Notes: a model not told the origin generated them from the letters alone. 55,742 nt of DNA from Spirochaetaceae bacterium (GCA_007128315.1 SKXQ01000012.1:1-55742); one strand, 5' to 3'; positions 46,423-55,545 are shown, counted from the stretch's first letter. Numbers and translations are program-made.

Positions 46423-47282
46423 CCTCTGATCTCCGGAAGTTCTTCCTCGGGGAGCAGGTAGCGTTCGATCAGTTCGTCGACGACACCACGTTCGATGATC
46501 GCCTGGAGGCCTTCGTTGATCCAGTCTACCAGGGGATTCCCCTGCTGAAAGAGAAGACCGTGGCCACGGTCATTCGGGTCCGCCGGCAGCAATGCGACGA
46601 TCTCGGTATCCGGTACCTGTACCCCGGTCACGAAAATGGCGCTCGGAAGCGCTGCAACCGTCGCGTCAATCAGGCCACCCTGCATTGCCTGGAAGGTTCC
46701 GGCCTGATCGTCGAAGACCTGGACGTTCGTTATGCCAAGGATGTTCTCGAGGTAGTCGAGGTCGGTTGTTCCAATCGTTGCACCCCATCGTGCACCTCGA
46801 AGATCGGCAAATGACCGGGCACCGATCACGGGGCTTGTCGGCAACGCGATGACCGCTTTATCCGGCTGGAAGTAGACCACCGAGAAATCAACGATCAGCT
46901 GGCGCTCTTCTGTTACCGAGATCTGACGGATCGCAAAGTCAAAGGGCTTTGGCCCCGGGGCAATGGTCTGATCAAAAGTCAGACCCCGTTCCCACACGAC
47001 CTGGTCGGGCTCGAAGCCGAGCTCGGCAGCGAGCTCATAGATCATGGCATTCTCGAAACCTTCACCGCTTGCTGGATCATCGTTGAGCATCCAGGGAGGG
47101 AATACAGGATCACCGGTTCCGACAGTCAGCTGTCCCGGGCGGAACAGTCTGGGGTCGTCCGGGGTCCGCTCAAGCGCCGAGGTATCCTCGGCAGGTGCTG
47201 CCTCCGGTCGGCCGGCAGCAAAGGCACTCACCGATAGAACAAGCGAGATGGCAAGCACCATCGTTACAACGTTTCGAATCAT
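46419..47282 (-). CDS. Polar amino-acid ABC transporter substrate-binding protein
   Basis: I start at ATG 47282 (MIRNVVTMVLAISLVLSVSA), with AGGAGG upstream; the longer frame adds 23 unlikely residues. The signal peptide ends FAAGRPEAAPAEDT. The mature fold is SBP family 3: LTVGTGDPVFPPWMLNDD, GFENAMIYELAAELGFE, FDFAIRQISVTEERQLIVDFS and GARWGATIGTTDLDYLENIL. The ligand specificity cannot be read from sequence. It is the first gene of the operon SBP-permease-ATPase. Confidence 0.93.
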   Translation of the reverse strand: MIRNVVTMVLAISLVLSVSAFAAGRPEAAPAEDTSALERTPDDPRLFRPGQLTVGTGDPVFPPWMLNDDPASGEGFENAMIYELAAELGFEPDQVVWERGLTFDQTIAPGPKPFDFAIRQISVTEERQLIVDFSVVYFQPDKAVIALPTSPVIGARSFADLRGARWGATIGTTDLDYLENILGITNVQVFDDQAGTFQAMQGGLIDATVAALPSAIFVTGVQVPDTEIVALLPADPNDRGHGLLFQQGNPLVDWINEGLQAIIERGVVDELIERYLLPEEELPEIRG

Positions 47283-47410
47283 GTGATCCTCCTGTGTGTC
47301 GCGGTGTTGCCGTGTCCGGTACGACTGCCACACAGTCCAGCCTGTCACCACCCGGACGCTCCCGGCGATTGCGACTCTACGTATATTGTGTCAGATGGTA
47401 TGGAAATTGA

Positions 47411-48172
47411 CTAAGAGCGGTCAAGCTCATTGTGAGAATTACGTGAGACAGCATGCCTTCCGCGGCCGGAAACGGCTCCGTAGGTGCGAACAATGGCGGA
47501 TTTGGCTCCGGCGATGCGTCGGCGGAACCAGGTGTTGAGCGCTACATCGGACGCTTCACAGAACCAGTGGTTCACACCGGTCACCTTGAACCGCGTGTAG
47601 CCGGTCCGTGCGAGATGTTTGCGTACCGAGTGATCGCGACCGAAGGAGTTATCTTCAAGGATGATAACTCGCGGTCTCCATAACGCAACGCTGAGACCCC
47701 GAAGCGCGCGCAGTTCGTTACCCTCGACGTCGATCGATAGAAGATCTATGCGATCGCGTCCGGCAATAAGCCCCGCTTCTTCCAGAATCTGATCGAGTCG
47801 GGCCGTGCGAACGGTGATTCGTTCCTGGTCCGAATGTTCGTCAACGCGTGAACGGAAACGGTTTTCGTTATCCAGCGTGGACAGCGTCTCTCCCCCGCGT
47901 GCGATTACGAACTCCGCCGTGCCCGACTGCTCGTCGGCTGCTGCCTCTATGACCGAGCAGGTCCGATTCGCCCTGATCTGCTCGACCATGTAGGGGATGG
48001 GTTCCACAAGGATGCACCTGCGCCCGAGCCTTTCGAAGAAATAGCTGTTGCTTGCCTCTATTCCATTATTGCCGCCGACCTCCACGTAGACCCCGTCGGA
48101 TTCACCTAAGAGGCGGTGCAGTAATCGATCTTCTCCGAACTGTGCGTAACTCTGCTGGGATGAGCGAGGCAT
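47411..48172 (-). CDS. FkbM-family methyltransferase
   Basis: This 253-residue protein has SYAQFGEDRLLHRLLG at its start and the SAM-binding strand GVYVEVGGNNGIEASNSYFF near residue 28. EAAADEQSGTAEFV, then RTARLDQILEEAGL and DLLSIDVEGNELRALRGLS complete the FkbM fold. FkbM enzymes O-methylate small molecules or glycans; nearby genes do not say which. Its start lies 20 bp from the divergent lipoprotein gene, with no Shine-Dalgarno. Confidence 0.88.
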   Translation of the reverse strand: MPRSSQQSYAQFGEDRLLHRLLGESDGVYVEVGGNNGIEASNSYFFERLGRRCILVEPIPYMVEQIRANRTCSVIEAAADEQSGTAEFVIARGGETLSTLDNENRFRSRVDEHSDQERITVRTARLDQILEEAGLIAGRDRIDLLSIDVEGNELRALRGLSVALWRPRVIILEDNSFGRDHSVRKHLARTGYTRFKVTGVNHWFCEASDVALNTWFRRRIAGAKSAIVRTYGAVSGRGRHAVSRNSHNELDRS

Positions 48173-48176
48173 GGGC

Positions 48177-48185
48177 AGTATAGTA
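48177..48185. promoter_or_regulatory. Shared symmetric -10 region between divergent genes
   Basis: In the 20-bp gap, AGTATAGTA (48177-48185) offers TATAGT on the plus strand (48179-48184, ending eight bases before ATG 48193) and TATACT or TACTAT on the minus strand (ending four or seven bases before ATG 48172). Neither gene has a ribosome-binding site, so both are probably read from leaderless transcripts. Confidence 0.45.
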
Positions 48186-48192
48186 TTGACTC

Positions 48193-48864
48193 ATGAACGT
48201 ACGATCAAATACCTGTTTGATTCCCGGCGTAATCGTGTCAGTTGCACTGCTCGCCGGATGTGTATCGGTTTCGCCGCCGGAGACGGACACGGCTGCTGCG
48301 GTGCGGACATCCGGGATTATACTTGTACACGGTGCCGGCGAGGGTCCGGAGACCTGGGCGACGACGGCAGCCCGGGAGCTCTCTCGTGTCTACGATATTG
48401 ACCGCGTTGCTGTTATCAACTGGAGCGAAGAATCGGCAGAACGAGCACAAGCCCCGGGGCGTGGCTACCGCCTGGGCAGGGCGCTGGCACCGGAACTCTC
48501 TGTCCCGGTAACGATCATTGCCCATTCGGCCGGGGCGTGGCTCGCGCAGGGTCTCGTCGACGCTCATCTGGAAGCCGGCGGTCGGTCCGAGGATATCAGC
48601 CTTGTTCTCCTCGATCCCTTCACCGCGCGTGCCTGGTACCGTCCTTTCGCCGGCGGCAGGCAGCTCGCTCGCGGTCTGGACGCCGCGCTGACCTACTATA
48701 CGACGCTTGACCCTGTTCCCTTTACAGCAGGAAACGTTGCCGAAGGACGTACAATTAACCTCGACGAAGCGCTTGCCCACCTCGAGGGCACTGCGCCACA
48801 CTGGGCAGTAATTGACTGGTATTTCGTGGAAGCCCTCGGGACTGATCCTGTGGTGACCCGCTGA
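48193..48864 (+). CDS. Alpha/beta-hydrolase-fold lipoprotein
   Basis: This 223-residue protein has a clear lipobox (VALLAGCVS, Cys near residue 23). The mature part begins the hydrolase pattern: GIILVHGAGEGPETWAT near residue 42 and the nucleophile in IIAHSAGAWLAQ near residue 112. The acid Asp is probably in VLLDPFTARAWY. The His is less certain; TAPHWAVIDWYF near residue 205 is one candidate. Possibly an esterase or lipase at the cell surface. No Shine-Dalgarno is present at its ATG. The S9 peptidase follows 18 bp later. Confidence 0.78.
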   Translation: MNVRSNTCLIPGVIVSVALLAGCVSVSPPETDTAAAVRTSGIILVHGAGEGPETWATTAARELSRVYDIDRVAVINWSEESAERAQAPGRGYRLGRALAPELSVPVTIIAHSAGAWLAQGLVDAHLEAGGRSEDISLVLLDPFTARAWYRPFAGGRQLARGLDAALTYYTTLDPVPFTAGNVAEGRTINLDEALAHLEGTAPHWAVIDWYFVEALGTDPVVTR

Positions 48865-48882
48865 AGATGCAGGAGCGCGCGC

Positions 48883-50853
48883 ATGAAACAGACGACCCCG
48901 ATAATTCCCCGTTCGGTTCTGTTCGGAAACCCGGACCGCGCCAGACCGACTGTGAGTCCCGACGGCAGGTGGCTCGCCTTCCTGGCACCCGAGCAGGAAG
49001 TCATGAACGTGTACGTTGGTGCGCCGGACAAACCGGCGACGGCGCGTGCCGTTACACACGACCGGGAACGCGGTGTTCGTACGTATTTCTGGTCCTACAC
49101 TGGTCGGCACCTTCTGTACATACAGGACCGAAAGGGCGACGAGAACTGGCATCTCTACGCGGTCGACGTGGAAACACGGGAAACGAGTGACCTCACGCCC
49201 ATAGACGGCGTACACGCACAGGTGCAGGAGCTCTCGCCGCAGTTTCCTGATGAGATACTCGTGGGGCTGAACGATCGTGAACCGAGTCTGCACGACATCT
49301 ACCGCATACACATCATAACCGGTGAACGAACGCTCGTCATGAAGAACCCCGGTATGGCCGGGTTCATTACCGATCAGACCTTCTCGATCCGTTTTGCCGT
49401 ACGTATGACCTCCGATGGTGGCAGCGAGACACTCCTTCCAGCAGGCGACGGGAGCTGGAAGGTTTTCATGCAGGTAGGCTCCGAGGACGTCCTGACCACG
49501 AGTTTCGCGGGTTTTGACGCTTCGGGCGAGAAAATGTATCTGCTTGACAGCAGAGGCAGGGACACCTCCGCGCTGTTTGAGGTTTTGTCCTCCAATATCT
49601 TGCCCGGCAGCGACCTGACAGAGCACGCGAGGCTGCTGTGCGAAAGCGACAAGGCCGACGTAGACGACGTGCTCGTACACCCGAAAACCCGAGAGGTGCA
49701 GGCCGCCTCCTACACGTACGAACGCAAGAGCTGGGTTATTCTCGACGAGACGGTGGAAGCCGATCTTGCCACCCTGCGGAAGACCTGCTCCGGCGAGGTC
49801 GAAGTCGTCAGTCGCACGCGTGACGACAGCGCCTGGACCGTCGCCTTCCTCACCGATGACGGTCCGGTCAGATACTATTACTACGACCGAACGGGCAGAA
49901 TCGCCCGGTTTCTTTTTACGAACAACGATCGACTCGAAGGCGCGCCGCTGGTACCGCAGTTCACCGCGGTCATACCTGCGCGGGACGGACTGTCGCTGGT
50001 TGCCTACGTGTCGCTTCCCGGGGCCGACTCTGCGGGGAACGATCGCTCAGGAATACCGGTACCCGCAACCGCGTTTCCAACGGTTCTGTACGTGCACGGT
50101 GGTCCCTGGGCGCGCGATACCTGGGGCTACAACCCGACTCATCAGTGGCTTGCGAACCGGGGCTACGCGGTTATCAGCGTCAACTTTCGCTCATCCACCG
50201 GCTTCGGCAAGGCTTTTCTGAACGCCGGTAACCTCGAATGGGGGCGTGCGATGCACCACGATCTCCTTGATACGGTTCAGTGGGCCGTGTCCCGGGGAAT
50301 CGCTGACCCTGAGCGGGTCGCAATCATGGGTGGAAGCTACGGAGGCTACGCCACCCTCGCCGCGCTGACCATGACCCCGGAGGTATTCGCGTGCGGCGTG
50401 GACCTCGTGGGGCCTTCCAGTCTCTTGACGCTCATCGAGTCGGTGCCCGAGTACTGGAAGCCGCAACTGGAGATTCTCACGACCCGGGTCGGTGACCATC
50501 GTACCGAGGATGGGCGGGCGCTTCTTGCAGAACGCTCACCCCTGAGCTATGCCGACCGTATAGTCCGTCCGCTTCTGATCGCGCAGGGTGCAAACGATCC
50601 ACGGGTCAAACAGGCAGAGTCAGACCGCATCGTCGGTGCGATGAAAGAGAATAATATTCCCGTTACCTACCTCCTCTACCCGGACGAAGGTCACGGCTTC
50701 GCGCGGCCCGGGAATCGCATTTCTTTCTACGCGGCCACCGAAGCGTTTCTGAGCAACTGCCTCGGAGGCCGCTACGAGGCGACAGGCGACGCATTAGACG
50801 ACTCTTCCGTACATATACTTGAAGGTCGGATCGACGGCGGGGAGAACGCCTGA
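48883..50853 (+). CDS. S9 family (prolyl oligopeptidase-like) serine peptidase
   Basis: This 656-residue peptidase has an N-terminal beta-propeller (about 1-370, with DGRWLAFLAPEQEVMNVY and TYFWSYTGRHLLYIQD as blades) and a C-terminal alpha/beta hydrolase domain. VLYVHGGPWARDTWGYNP lies near residue 405, and the nucleophile Ser in IMGGSYGGYATLA near residue 486. The acid lies in IAQGANDPRV and the His in PDEGHGFARPG near residue 605. No signal peptide is seen, so it is cytoplasmic. Its TGA overlaps the ATG of the amidotransferase gene (TGATG). Confidence 0.94.
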   Translation: MKQTTPIIPRSVLFGNPDRARPTVSPDGRWLAFLAPEQEVMNVYVGAPDKPATARAVTHDRERGVRTYFWSYTGRHLLYIQDRKGDENWHLYAVDVETRETSDLTPIDGVHAQVQELSPQFPDEILVGLNDREPSLHDIYRIHIITGERTLVMKNPGMAGFITDQTFSIRFAVRMTSDGGSETLLPAGDGSWKVFMQVGSEDVLTTSFAGFDASGEKMYLLDSRGRDTSALFEVLSSNILPGSDLTEHARLLCESDKADVDDVLVHPKTREVQAASYTYERKSWVILDETVEADLATLRKTCSGEVEVVSRTRDDSAWTVAFLTDDGPVRYYYYDRTGRIARFLFTNNDRLEGAPLVPQFTAVIPARDGLSLVAYVSLPGADSAGNDRSGIPVPATAFPTVLYVHGGPWARDTWGYNPTHQWLANRGYAVISVNFRSSTGFGKAFLNAGNLEWGRAMHHDLLDTVQWAVSRGIADPERVAIMGGSYGGYATLAALTMTPEVFACGVDLVGPSSLLTLIESVPEYWKPQLEILTTRVGDHRTEDGRALLAERSPLSYADRIVRPLLIAQGANDPRVKQAESDRIVGAMKENNIPVTYLLYPDEGHGFARPGNRISFYAATEAFLSNCLGGRYEATGDALDDSSVHILEGRIDGGENA

Positions 50854-51572
50854 TGTGTGTCCGCATCCTGCAGCACGTTCCCTTTGAGGGACCTGGACGA
50901 ATTGAACCCTGGTTCCGGCACGCCGGTTATGAGGTCGATACAGTTCGTCTGTACGACAGCGAGGCTGTGCCGGCTGAAGATCCCCTGGAGACGGATGTTC
51001 TCGTCGTCATGGGAGGCCCCATGAGCGTGAACGACGAGGCCGGTTACCCATGGTTACGGGACGAAAAGGCCTGTATCCGGCGGTATATTGATGCCGGGCG
51101 ACCGGTGCTTGGTGTCTGCCTCGGCGCCCAGTTGATTGCCGACGCCCTGGGCGCCCGGGTGTATCCCAACGACCAGCATGAAATCGGCTGGTTTCCGGTC
51201 CAGGCTGTTCCGGCAGGAGACGCGGGTCTACCAGGTGTTCCCGGGCGCGTAGCGTTTTGCTTGCCGCCCGAAATCGAGGTCTTCCACTGGCACGGTGACA
51301 CATTCGAGCTTCCGGCCGGGAGCGTACTGCTCGCTGAAAGCCAGGGCTGCCGGAACCAGGCGTTCCAGCTCGGTCGGTCGACGATAGGTCTTCAGTTTCA
51401 CCTTGAAATGACGCCGGACGGGGTTGGCGCGATTACCGAGAACTGTGCCCACGAGATCAGACCGGGACGGTGGGTGCAGACGGCCGAGGAAATGCGGTCT
51501 CTTCGACCGGGACGATACGAGCGGATCGATGCAGTGCTCGACCAGCTTCTTTCGTATCTCGTGAGCGCGTGA
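50853..51572 (+). CDS. Class I glutamine amidotransferase-like protein
   Basis: This 239-residue protein matches the GATase1 group related to GMP synthase. The nucleophile Cys lies in PVLGVCLGAQLIADALG near residue 88, the His and Glu lie in GLQFHLEMTPDG near residue 182, and VFHWHGDTFELP precedes them. The triad looks complete. No synthetase partner is adjacent, so it may act alone as a glutaminase or gamma-glutamyl hydrolase. It is coupled to the S9 peptidase by a TGATG overlap. Confidence 0.88.
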   Translation: MCVRILQHVPFEGPGRIEPWFRHAGYEVDTVRLYDSEAVPAEDPLETDVLVVMGGPMSVNDEAGYPWLRDEKACIRRYIDAGRPVLGVCLGAQLIADALGARVYPNDQHEIGWFPVQAVPAGDAGLPGVPGRVAFCLPPEIEVFHWHGDTFELPAGSVLLAESQGCRNQAFQLGRSTIGLQFHLEMTPDGVGAITENCAHEIRPGRWVQTAEEMRSLRPGRYERIDAVLDQLLSYLVSA

Positions 51573-51587
51573 GATCGATTCGGCTCC

Positions 51588-51615
51588 TTGCATATGCGGC
51601 GCTTCGTGGCATAAT
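51588..51615 (+). promoter_or_regulatory. Predicted gdhA promoter, probably leaderless
   Basis: TTGCAT (51588-51593), 16 bp and an extended -10 TGGCATAAT (hexamer 51610-51615) end nine bases before the gdhA ATG. No ribosome-binding site lies between, so transcription should begin two or three bases before the start codon. Confidence 0.5.
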
Positions 51616-51624
51616 ACACGACAC

Positions 51625-52962
51625 ATGAAATACGTTGATTCAGTTCTTGAAATGATTTCCCGACGCGACCCGGCACAGCCCGAGTTTCACCAGGCCGTGG
51701 CGGAAGTATACCGATCGCTCGAGCCCGTGCTTGAGGAGCACCCGGAGTACGAAGACGCATCGATTCTGGAGCGTCTGTCAGAGCCCGAGAGATCCATCAT
51801 TTTTCGGGTGCCCTGGCTCGATGATGCCGGTCGCTGCCGGGTCAATCGGGGTTACCGTGTGCAGGCGACAAGTACTCTCGGACCGTATAAGGGAGGCTTG
51901 CGGTTTCACCCCACGGTTAATCTGAGCATACTCAAGTTTCTGGCGTTCGAGCAGATCTTCAAGAATGCGCTCACGACACTGCCGCTCGGCGCCGGAAAAG
52001 GCGGCTCGGATTTTGACCCGAAAGGTAAAAGCGATGCGGAGGTTATGCGCTTCTGCCAGAGCTTCATGACCGAGCTCGCGAAACACATAGGTCCGAACAC
52101 CGACGTACCCGCAGGCGACATCGGGGTCGGGGCCCGAGAGATCGGTTACCTCTACGGACAATATAAACGTCTTGCGAACGAGGCGACCGGAGTCCTTACG
52201 GGTAAGTCACCGGGCTGGGGGGGGTCACTCGTGCGCCCCGAGGCGACCGGTTTCGGTACCGTGTACTTTGCCCGGGAAATGATGAGTCGCGCGGGAGAAA
52301 GTCTCGAAGGTGCCGTCTGCGCGATCTCCGGATCGGGTAACGTCGCACAGTTTACAGCGCGCAAGCTTCTCGAGCTCGGTGCGAAGCCGGTCAGCATGTC
52401 GGATTCCGCCGGAACGATCCACGACTCTGACGGCATAAACGAGGAGAAGCTCGCCTGGATCATGGACCTGAAAAATCGCAGGCGGGGCCGCATACGTGAA
52501 TACGCCGAACAGTTCGGCGTGAAGTACAGCGAGGACGAAAATCCCTGGGGCATTCCCTGTGCGGCGGCCTTCCCTTGCGCGACTCAGAACGAGCTTGATG
52601 CATCCGACGCACAGGCCCTGGTAACGAATGGCTGCCGTCTGGTAGCAGAAGGTGCCAACATGCCCTGCACACCCGAGGCTGTTGAAGTTCTGCAGCAGGC
52701 AGGCGTCATGTACGCTCCCGGGAAGGCGGCTAACGCCGGCGGGGTTGCCGTCTCAGGGCTCGAGATGAGCCAGAATGCGATGCGCCTGAACTGGGCATAC
52801 CCGGAGGTAGATTCGCGCCTCGAAGAAATAATGAAAAAAATCCATGCGGATGCCTACGCTGCATCGGAGCAGTTCGGAGATCCGGGAAACTACGTACTCG
52901 GTGCCAACGTCGCCGGGTTCACCCGGGTCGCTGACGCAATGCTCGATCAGGGGGTCGTATAG
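51625..52962 (+). CDS. gdhA: NADP-type glutamate dehydrogenase
   Basis: GdhA makes glutamate from 2-oxoglutarate and ammonia. The 445-residue protein has VNRGYRVQATSTLGPYKGGL near residue 73, the catalytic Lys in LPLGAGKGGSDFDPKGKS near residue 115, and PAGDIGVGAREIGYL near residue 157. SGSGNVAQFTARKLLELG is the nucleotide-binding fold near residue 230. The length fits hexameric GdhA of the short, usually NADP-dependent type. It ends 12 bp from the convergent gene. Confidence 0.97.
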   Translation: MKYVDSVLEMISRRDPAQPEFHQAVAEVYRSLEPVLEEHPEYEDASILERLSEPERSIIFRVPWLDDAGRCRVNRGYRVQATSTLGPYKGGLRFHPTVNLSILKFLAFEQIFKNALTTLPLGAGKGGSDFDPKGKSDAEVMRFCQSFMTELAKHIGPNTDVPAGDIGVGAREIGYLYGQYKRLANEATGVLTGKSPGWGGSLVRPEATGFGTVYFAREMMSRAGESLEGAVCAISGSGNVAQFTARKLLELGAKPVSMSDSAGTIHDSDGINEEKLAWIMDLKNRRRGRIREYAEQFGVKYSEDENPWGIPCAAAFPCATQNELDASDAQALVTNGCRLVAEGANMPCTPEAVEVLQQAGVMYAPGKAANAGGVAVSGLEMSQNAMRLNWAYPEVDSRLEEIMKKIHADAYAASEQFGDPGNYVLGANVAGFTRVADAMLDQGVV

Positions 52963-52974
52963 GCTCATGCCGCT

Positions 52975-55545
52975 TCAGGAATGGCTCCGATAGATCAGGC
53001 ATTCCTGACTGCGCGCATCGGCATATAACCAGACCGGTGTATCGTCGCCCGAAACATCAAAGGCTTTCAGACACGATGCGATATCTTCGGGAAGGTTGCT
53101 CGCCGCCCGCTTAATACCGTCTGCGTCAATCGGCAGGCGTTCAAGCGCGTCCCAGTCGAGTTTGTTTTCCATTTTTCGGGAGCTATGTGCGATATACAGC
53201 ATATTCATTTCTACCATTTCGTGAAACACGTGCGTCCCGAGCGAAAGATCCGGTACGAGCCCGTCGTGCATAATGTCCACCTCCATGAGCATGGACACCT
53301 CGGCGATGTCTTCGACGTGCACCGGCACACCAAGAGAGGGCGTGCTCGTAGCCCAGCGTCCCGGGCCTATGAGAAGAATCCGTTCATCCGCCTGGCGGCG
53401 TGATGTCAGCCGTTTCAGCGCGCGGGCAAGGGCGTAGCGTTTCTGCTCCGGGAGGCGCCCGTAGCATCGTGGATCCACAATCACAATGCGATCCACCGGC
53501 ACGTGACGGCTATGCCCGACGATGCCGCCGTCTGTGTGGATCAGTGTCTGCAGGCTTTCTCCCTCCGGAAGAGGCTTTGCCTCACCGCCGGTGCTCTGAA
53601 CCTGCAGGGGGCGGCATTGAACCACGTTCAGCGTATATGCTCCGTCTGAACCCAGGTTGATGGTAAACTCCACGTCGACGGGAGTTCCGTACGCGGCCTG
53701 AAGTGTTTCGAGCATACGCTTCATGTCCTGTACAAAGCGTGTGCGGTCAAGCAGGCGGTCGAAACGCACGACTCGACGTCCATCCCGGTCGGCACGACTC
53801 AGAAACGCGCGAGGCAGCTCGGTCAGTTCTCGTAAAACGGTTTCCGCGTCCTCGGATACAAGGCGGTTCCCTGGGAGGCTGATTAGATCGATCTTGCGCT
53901 GGGTGTATCGGATTTCCTCTTCGGGGCCGGCAGTCGGTTTCAGGTCGGGTGCGTTGAGCGCGACAACACGCGTGTAGTCGTCGTCGTTCTGGTCTACTGC
54001 TCGTGTGCCAAGTCCGAACACAAGCCGGAGGACCCCCGCTTCAGGATCGATCTCCCTGGTCCATGCGTAGGGATTGAAGGAAAATCCTACGCCTGCCATG
54101 TCGGGAAAAAACCGTTCCCCGTGCTGCGTTCCCGATACCCGCTGCACGAGCAGTGCCATCTGTTCATCCCGGTCCAGTATGCCTCGGCGACGCCGGTACT
54201 CCAGCGCTTCCCGGCTCGTAGTCCCTGCGTAAATCCACCGCACCGCATCGAGGAATGCCTGCATGCGTTCATCCCGGCTTCCCTGGTTTGCACAGAATAT
54301 GCTGTCGTACTTGCCGGCAAATGCATTGCCGAAAGCATCTTCGAGCAGGCTCGAGGAACGGACGATGATCGGTGAGGTGCCGAAGTAGTCAAGCATGTCC
54401 GCGAAGCGCTGAACAATGTAATCGGGAAACTCTCCCTGTAGCATCCGGGCGCGGATCTCATCGTTGCGATCGAGGTAGTGCTTCGGGTTTTTCTGCAACT
54501 GTCTGAACCACCAGCAGTCGTTCTCGACGAGATAGGTATAGTAGACGTCCGAACCGATGAAGAACGAGTCGTGTGGTTCAAGCTTCTCTTCCCAGGAAGC
54601 GTCGGAGTTTCGCAGGATGGCCGTCGCCGCAAGCATTCCGCTCGATTTCCCACCGATCATGCCGGTACCGATCATGCGCTTCCAGATGCGAATGACGTCC
54701 TCAAGATTCAGACATCGGGCAAGAACGTCAAACATTGCACCCTGCGCACCGGTGACAAGGCGGAGGGTCTGCTCGAACAGTGCCTTGCGGTCGGGGTGCC
54801 CGATCGAGAAATCGGGGCTGGCTGCGAGCCGCTCGGCTTTCAGAAGCGTCCGGTCCCATATTCCGATCATGCGGTAACTTGCAGATGAAAGGCCAGGCCA
54901 CGGGCGTGCCGAGAGTACCCGTGTCAGGGTTGTGCTGTCAGTCACGGGATGAGCTTGCTCATCGTCCAGGACATGCATGCGAAGCAGCCCGGGTTTGTCC
55001 CTGTACTGCAGCTTCAACGGTGCGGCATACATGGAGCCACCGAGCTCATAAAGATCGACGAACAGTTGCGTTGTATCGCGGATCGGCTGTATGGCGTGCA
55101 GAGAGTGCACGTGACGCTCGACACCGAAATAGGCGACGGTGTCGAGGCGTGCGAGGAATGGGCAGGTCACGCTGAAGAAGTTCCCGATCATGCGATCGCT
55201 GAAAAAGGTCGCCGAGAGGTCGGAAAGGACGTCAAAGATGTAGGTTGCCCCTATGCCGGTTCGTCGAATTACGTTATGGATTTCGGTTATGACCCGCTCG
55301 AACCCGTCCGAAGGATCAACCTCGTGCAGTACGACGTGTTCGGTGCCATCAAGAAGAGGGTCGTGCCCGGCAAAACGAAAGTAGTGGAGCTCCGTTCCTG
55401 CGACACGGCAGCTTTCGCGCAGGGCCCGGCAAACGGACGCGTACAGCTCGATTCCGTCGAAGCGAAACACGACGTTGTCGCCCGGTATGAGTGAGTCGAT
55501 GCAGTGGTCGAGAGCCGGCATACCGCTGGTGCGTCGTGATGTCAT
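52975..55545 (-). CDS. KaiC-like N-terminal domain fused to a PEP synthase-type nucleotide-binding domain
   Basis: I start at ATG 55545 (MTSRRTSGMPALDHC), 856 residues; the frame is open 44 residues further without similarity. Residues about 10-270 look like a degenerate RecA/KaiC fold: IPGDNVVFRFDGIELYASVC, then TYIFDVLSDLSATFFSDRM with no Walker A. From about 300 comes the PEP synthase/PPDK ATP-binding domain: IGGKSSGMLAATAILR and PIIVRSSSLLEDAFGNAFAG, then VEFTINLGSDGAYTLNVVQC. A conserved C-terminal region has LLIGPGRWATSTPSLGVPV. The swivelling phosphohistidine motif (GG-TSHAA-type) and the PEP/pyruvate barrel are absent, so it cannot be a complete PEP synthase. TATACT ends seven bases before the ATG and there is no ribosome-binding site. 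Confidence 0.82.
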   Translation of the reverse strand: MTSRRTSGMPALDHCIDSLIPGDNVVFRFDGIELYASVCRALRESCRVAGTELHYFRFAGHDPLLDGTEHVVLHEVDPSDGFERVITEIHNVIRRTGIGATYIFDVLSDLSATFFSDRMIGNFFSVTCPFLARLDTVAYFGVERHVHSLHAIQPIRDTTQLFVDLYELGGSMYAAPLKLQYRDKPGLLRMHVLDDEQAHPVTDSTTLTRVLSARPWPGLSSASYRMIGIWDRTLLKAERLAASPDFSIGHPDRKALFEQTLRLVTGAQGAMFDVLARCLNLEDVIRIWKRMIGTGMIGGKSSGMLAATAILRNSDASWEEKLEPHDSFFIGSDVYYTYLVENDCWWFRQLQKNPKHYLDRNDEIRARMLQGEFPDYIVQRFADMLDYFGTSPIIVRSSSLLEDAFGNAFAGKYDSIFCANQGSRDERMQAFLDAVRWIYAGTTSREALEYRRRRGILDRDEQMALLVQRVSGTQHGERFFPDMAGVGFSFNPYAWTREIDPEAGVLRLVFGLGTRAVDQNDDDYTRVVALNAPDLKPTAGPEEEIRYTQRKIDLISLPGNRLVSEDAETVLRELTELPRAFLSRADRDGRRVVRFDRLLDRTRFVQDMKRMLETLQAAYGTPVDVEFTINLGSDGAYTLNVVQCRPLQVQSTGGEAKPLPEGESLQTLIHTDGGIVGHSRHVPVDRIVIVDPRCYGRLPEQKRYALARALKRLTSRRQADERILLIGPGRWATSTPSLGVPVHVEDIAEVSMLMEVDIMHDGLVPDLSLGTHVFHEMVEMNMLYIAHSSRKMENKLDWDALERLPIDADGIKRAASNLPEDIASCLKAFDVSGDDTPVWLYADARSQECLIYRSHS

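Noticed and set aside
48238-49680. 480-codon minus-strand frame opposite the lipoprotein and S9 peptidase
   Set aside because: Both plus-strand genes have intact catalytic motifs; the antisense frame matches nothing and spans both genes and the gap between them.
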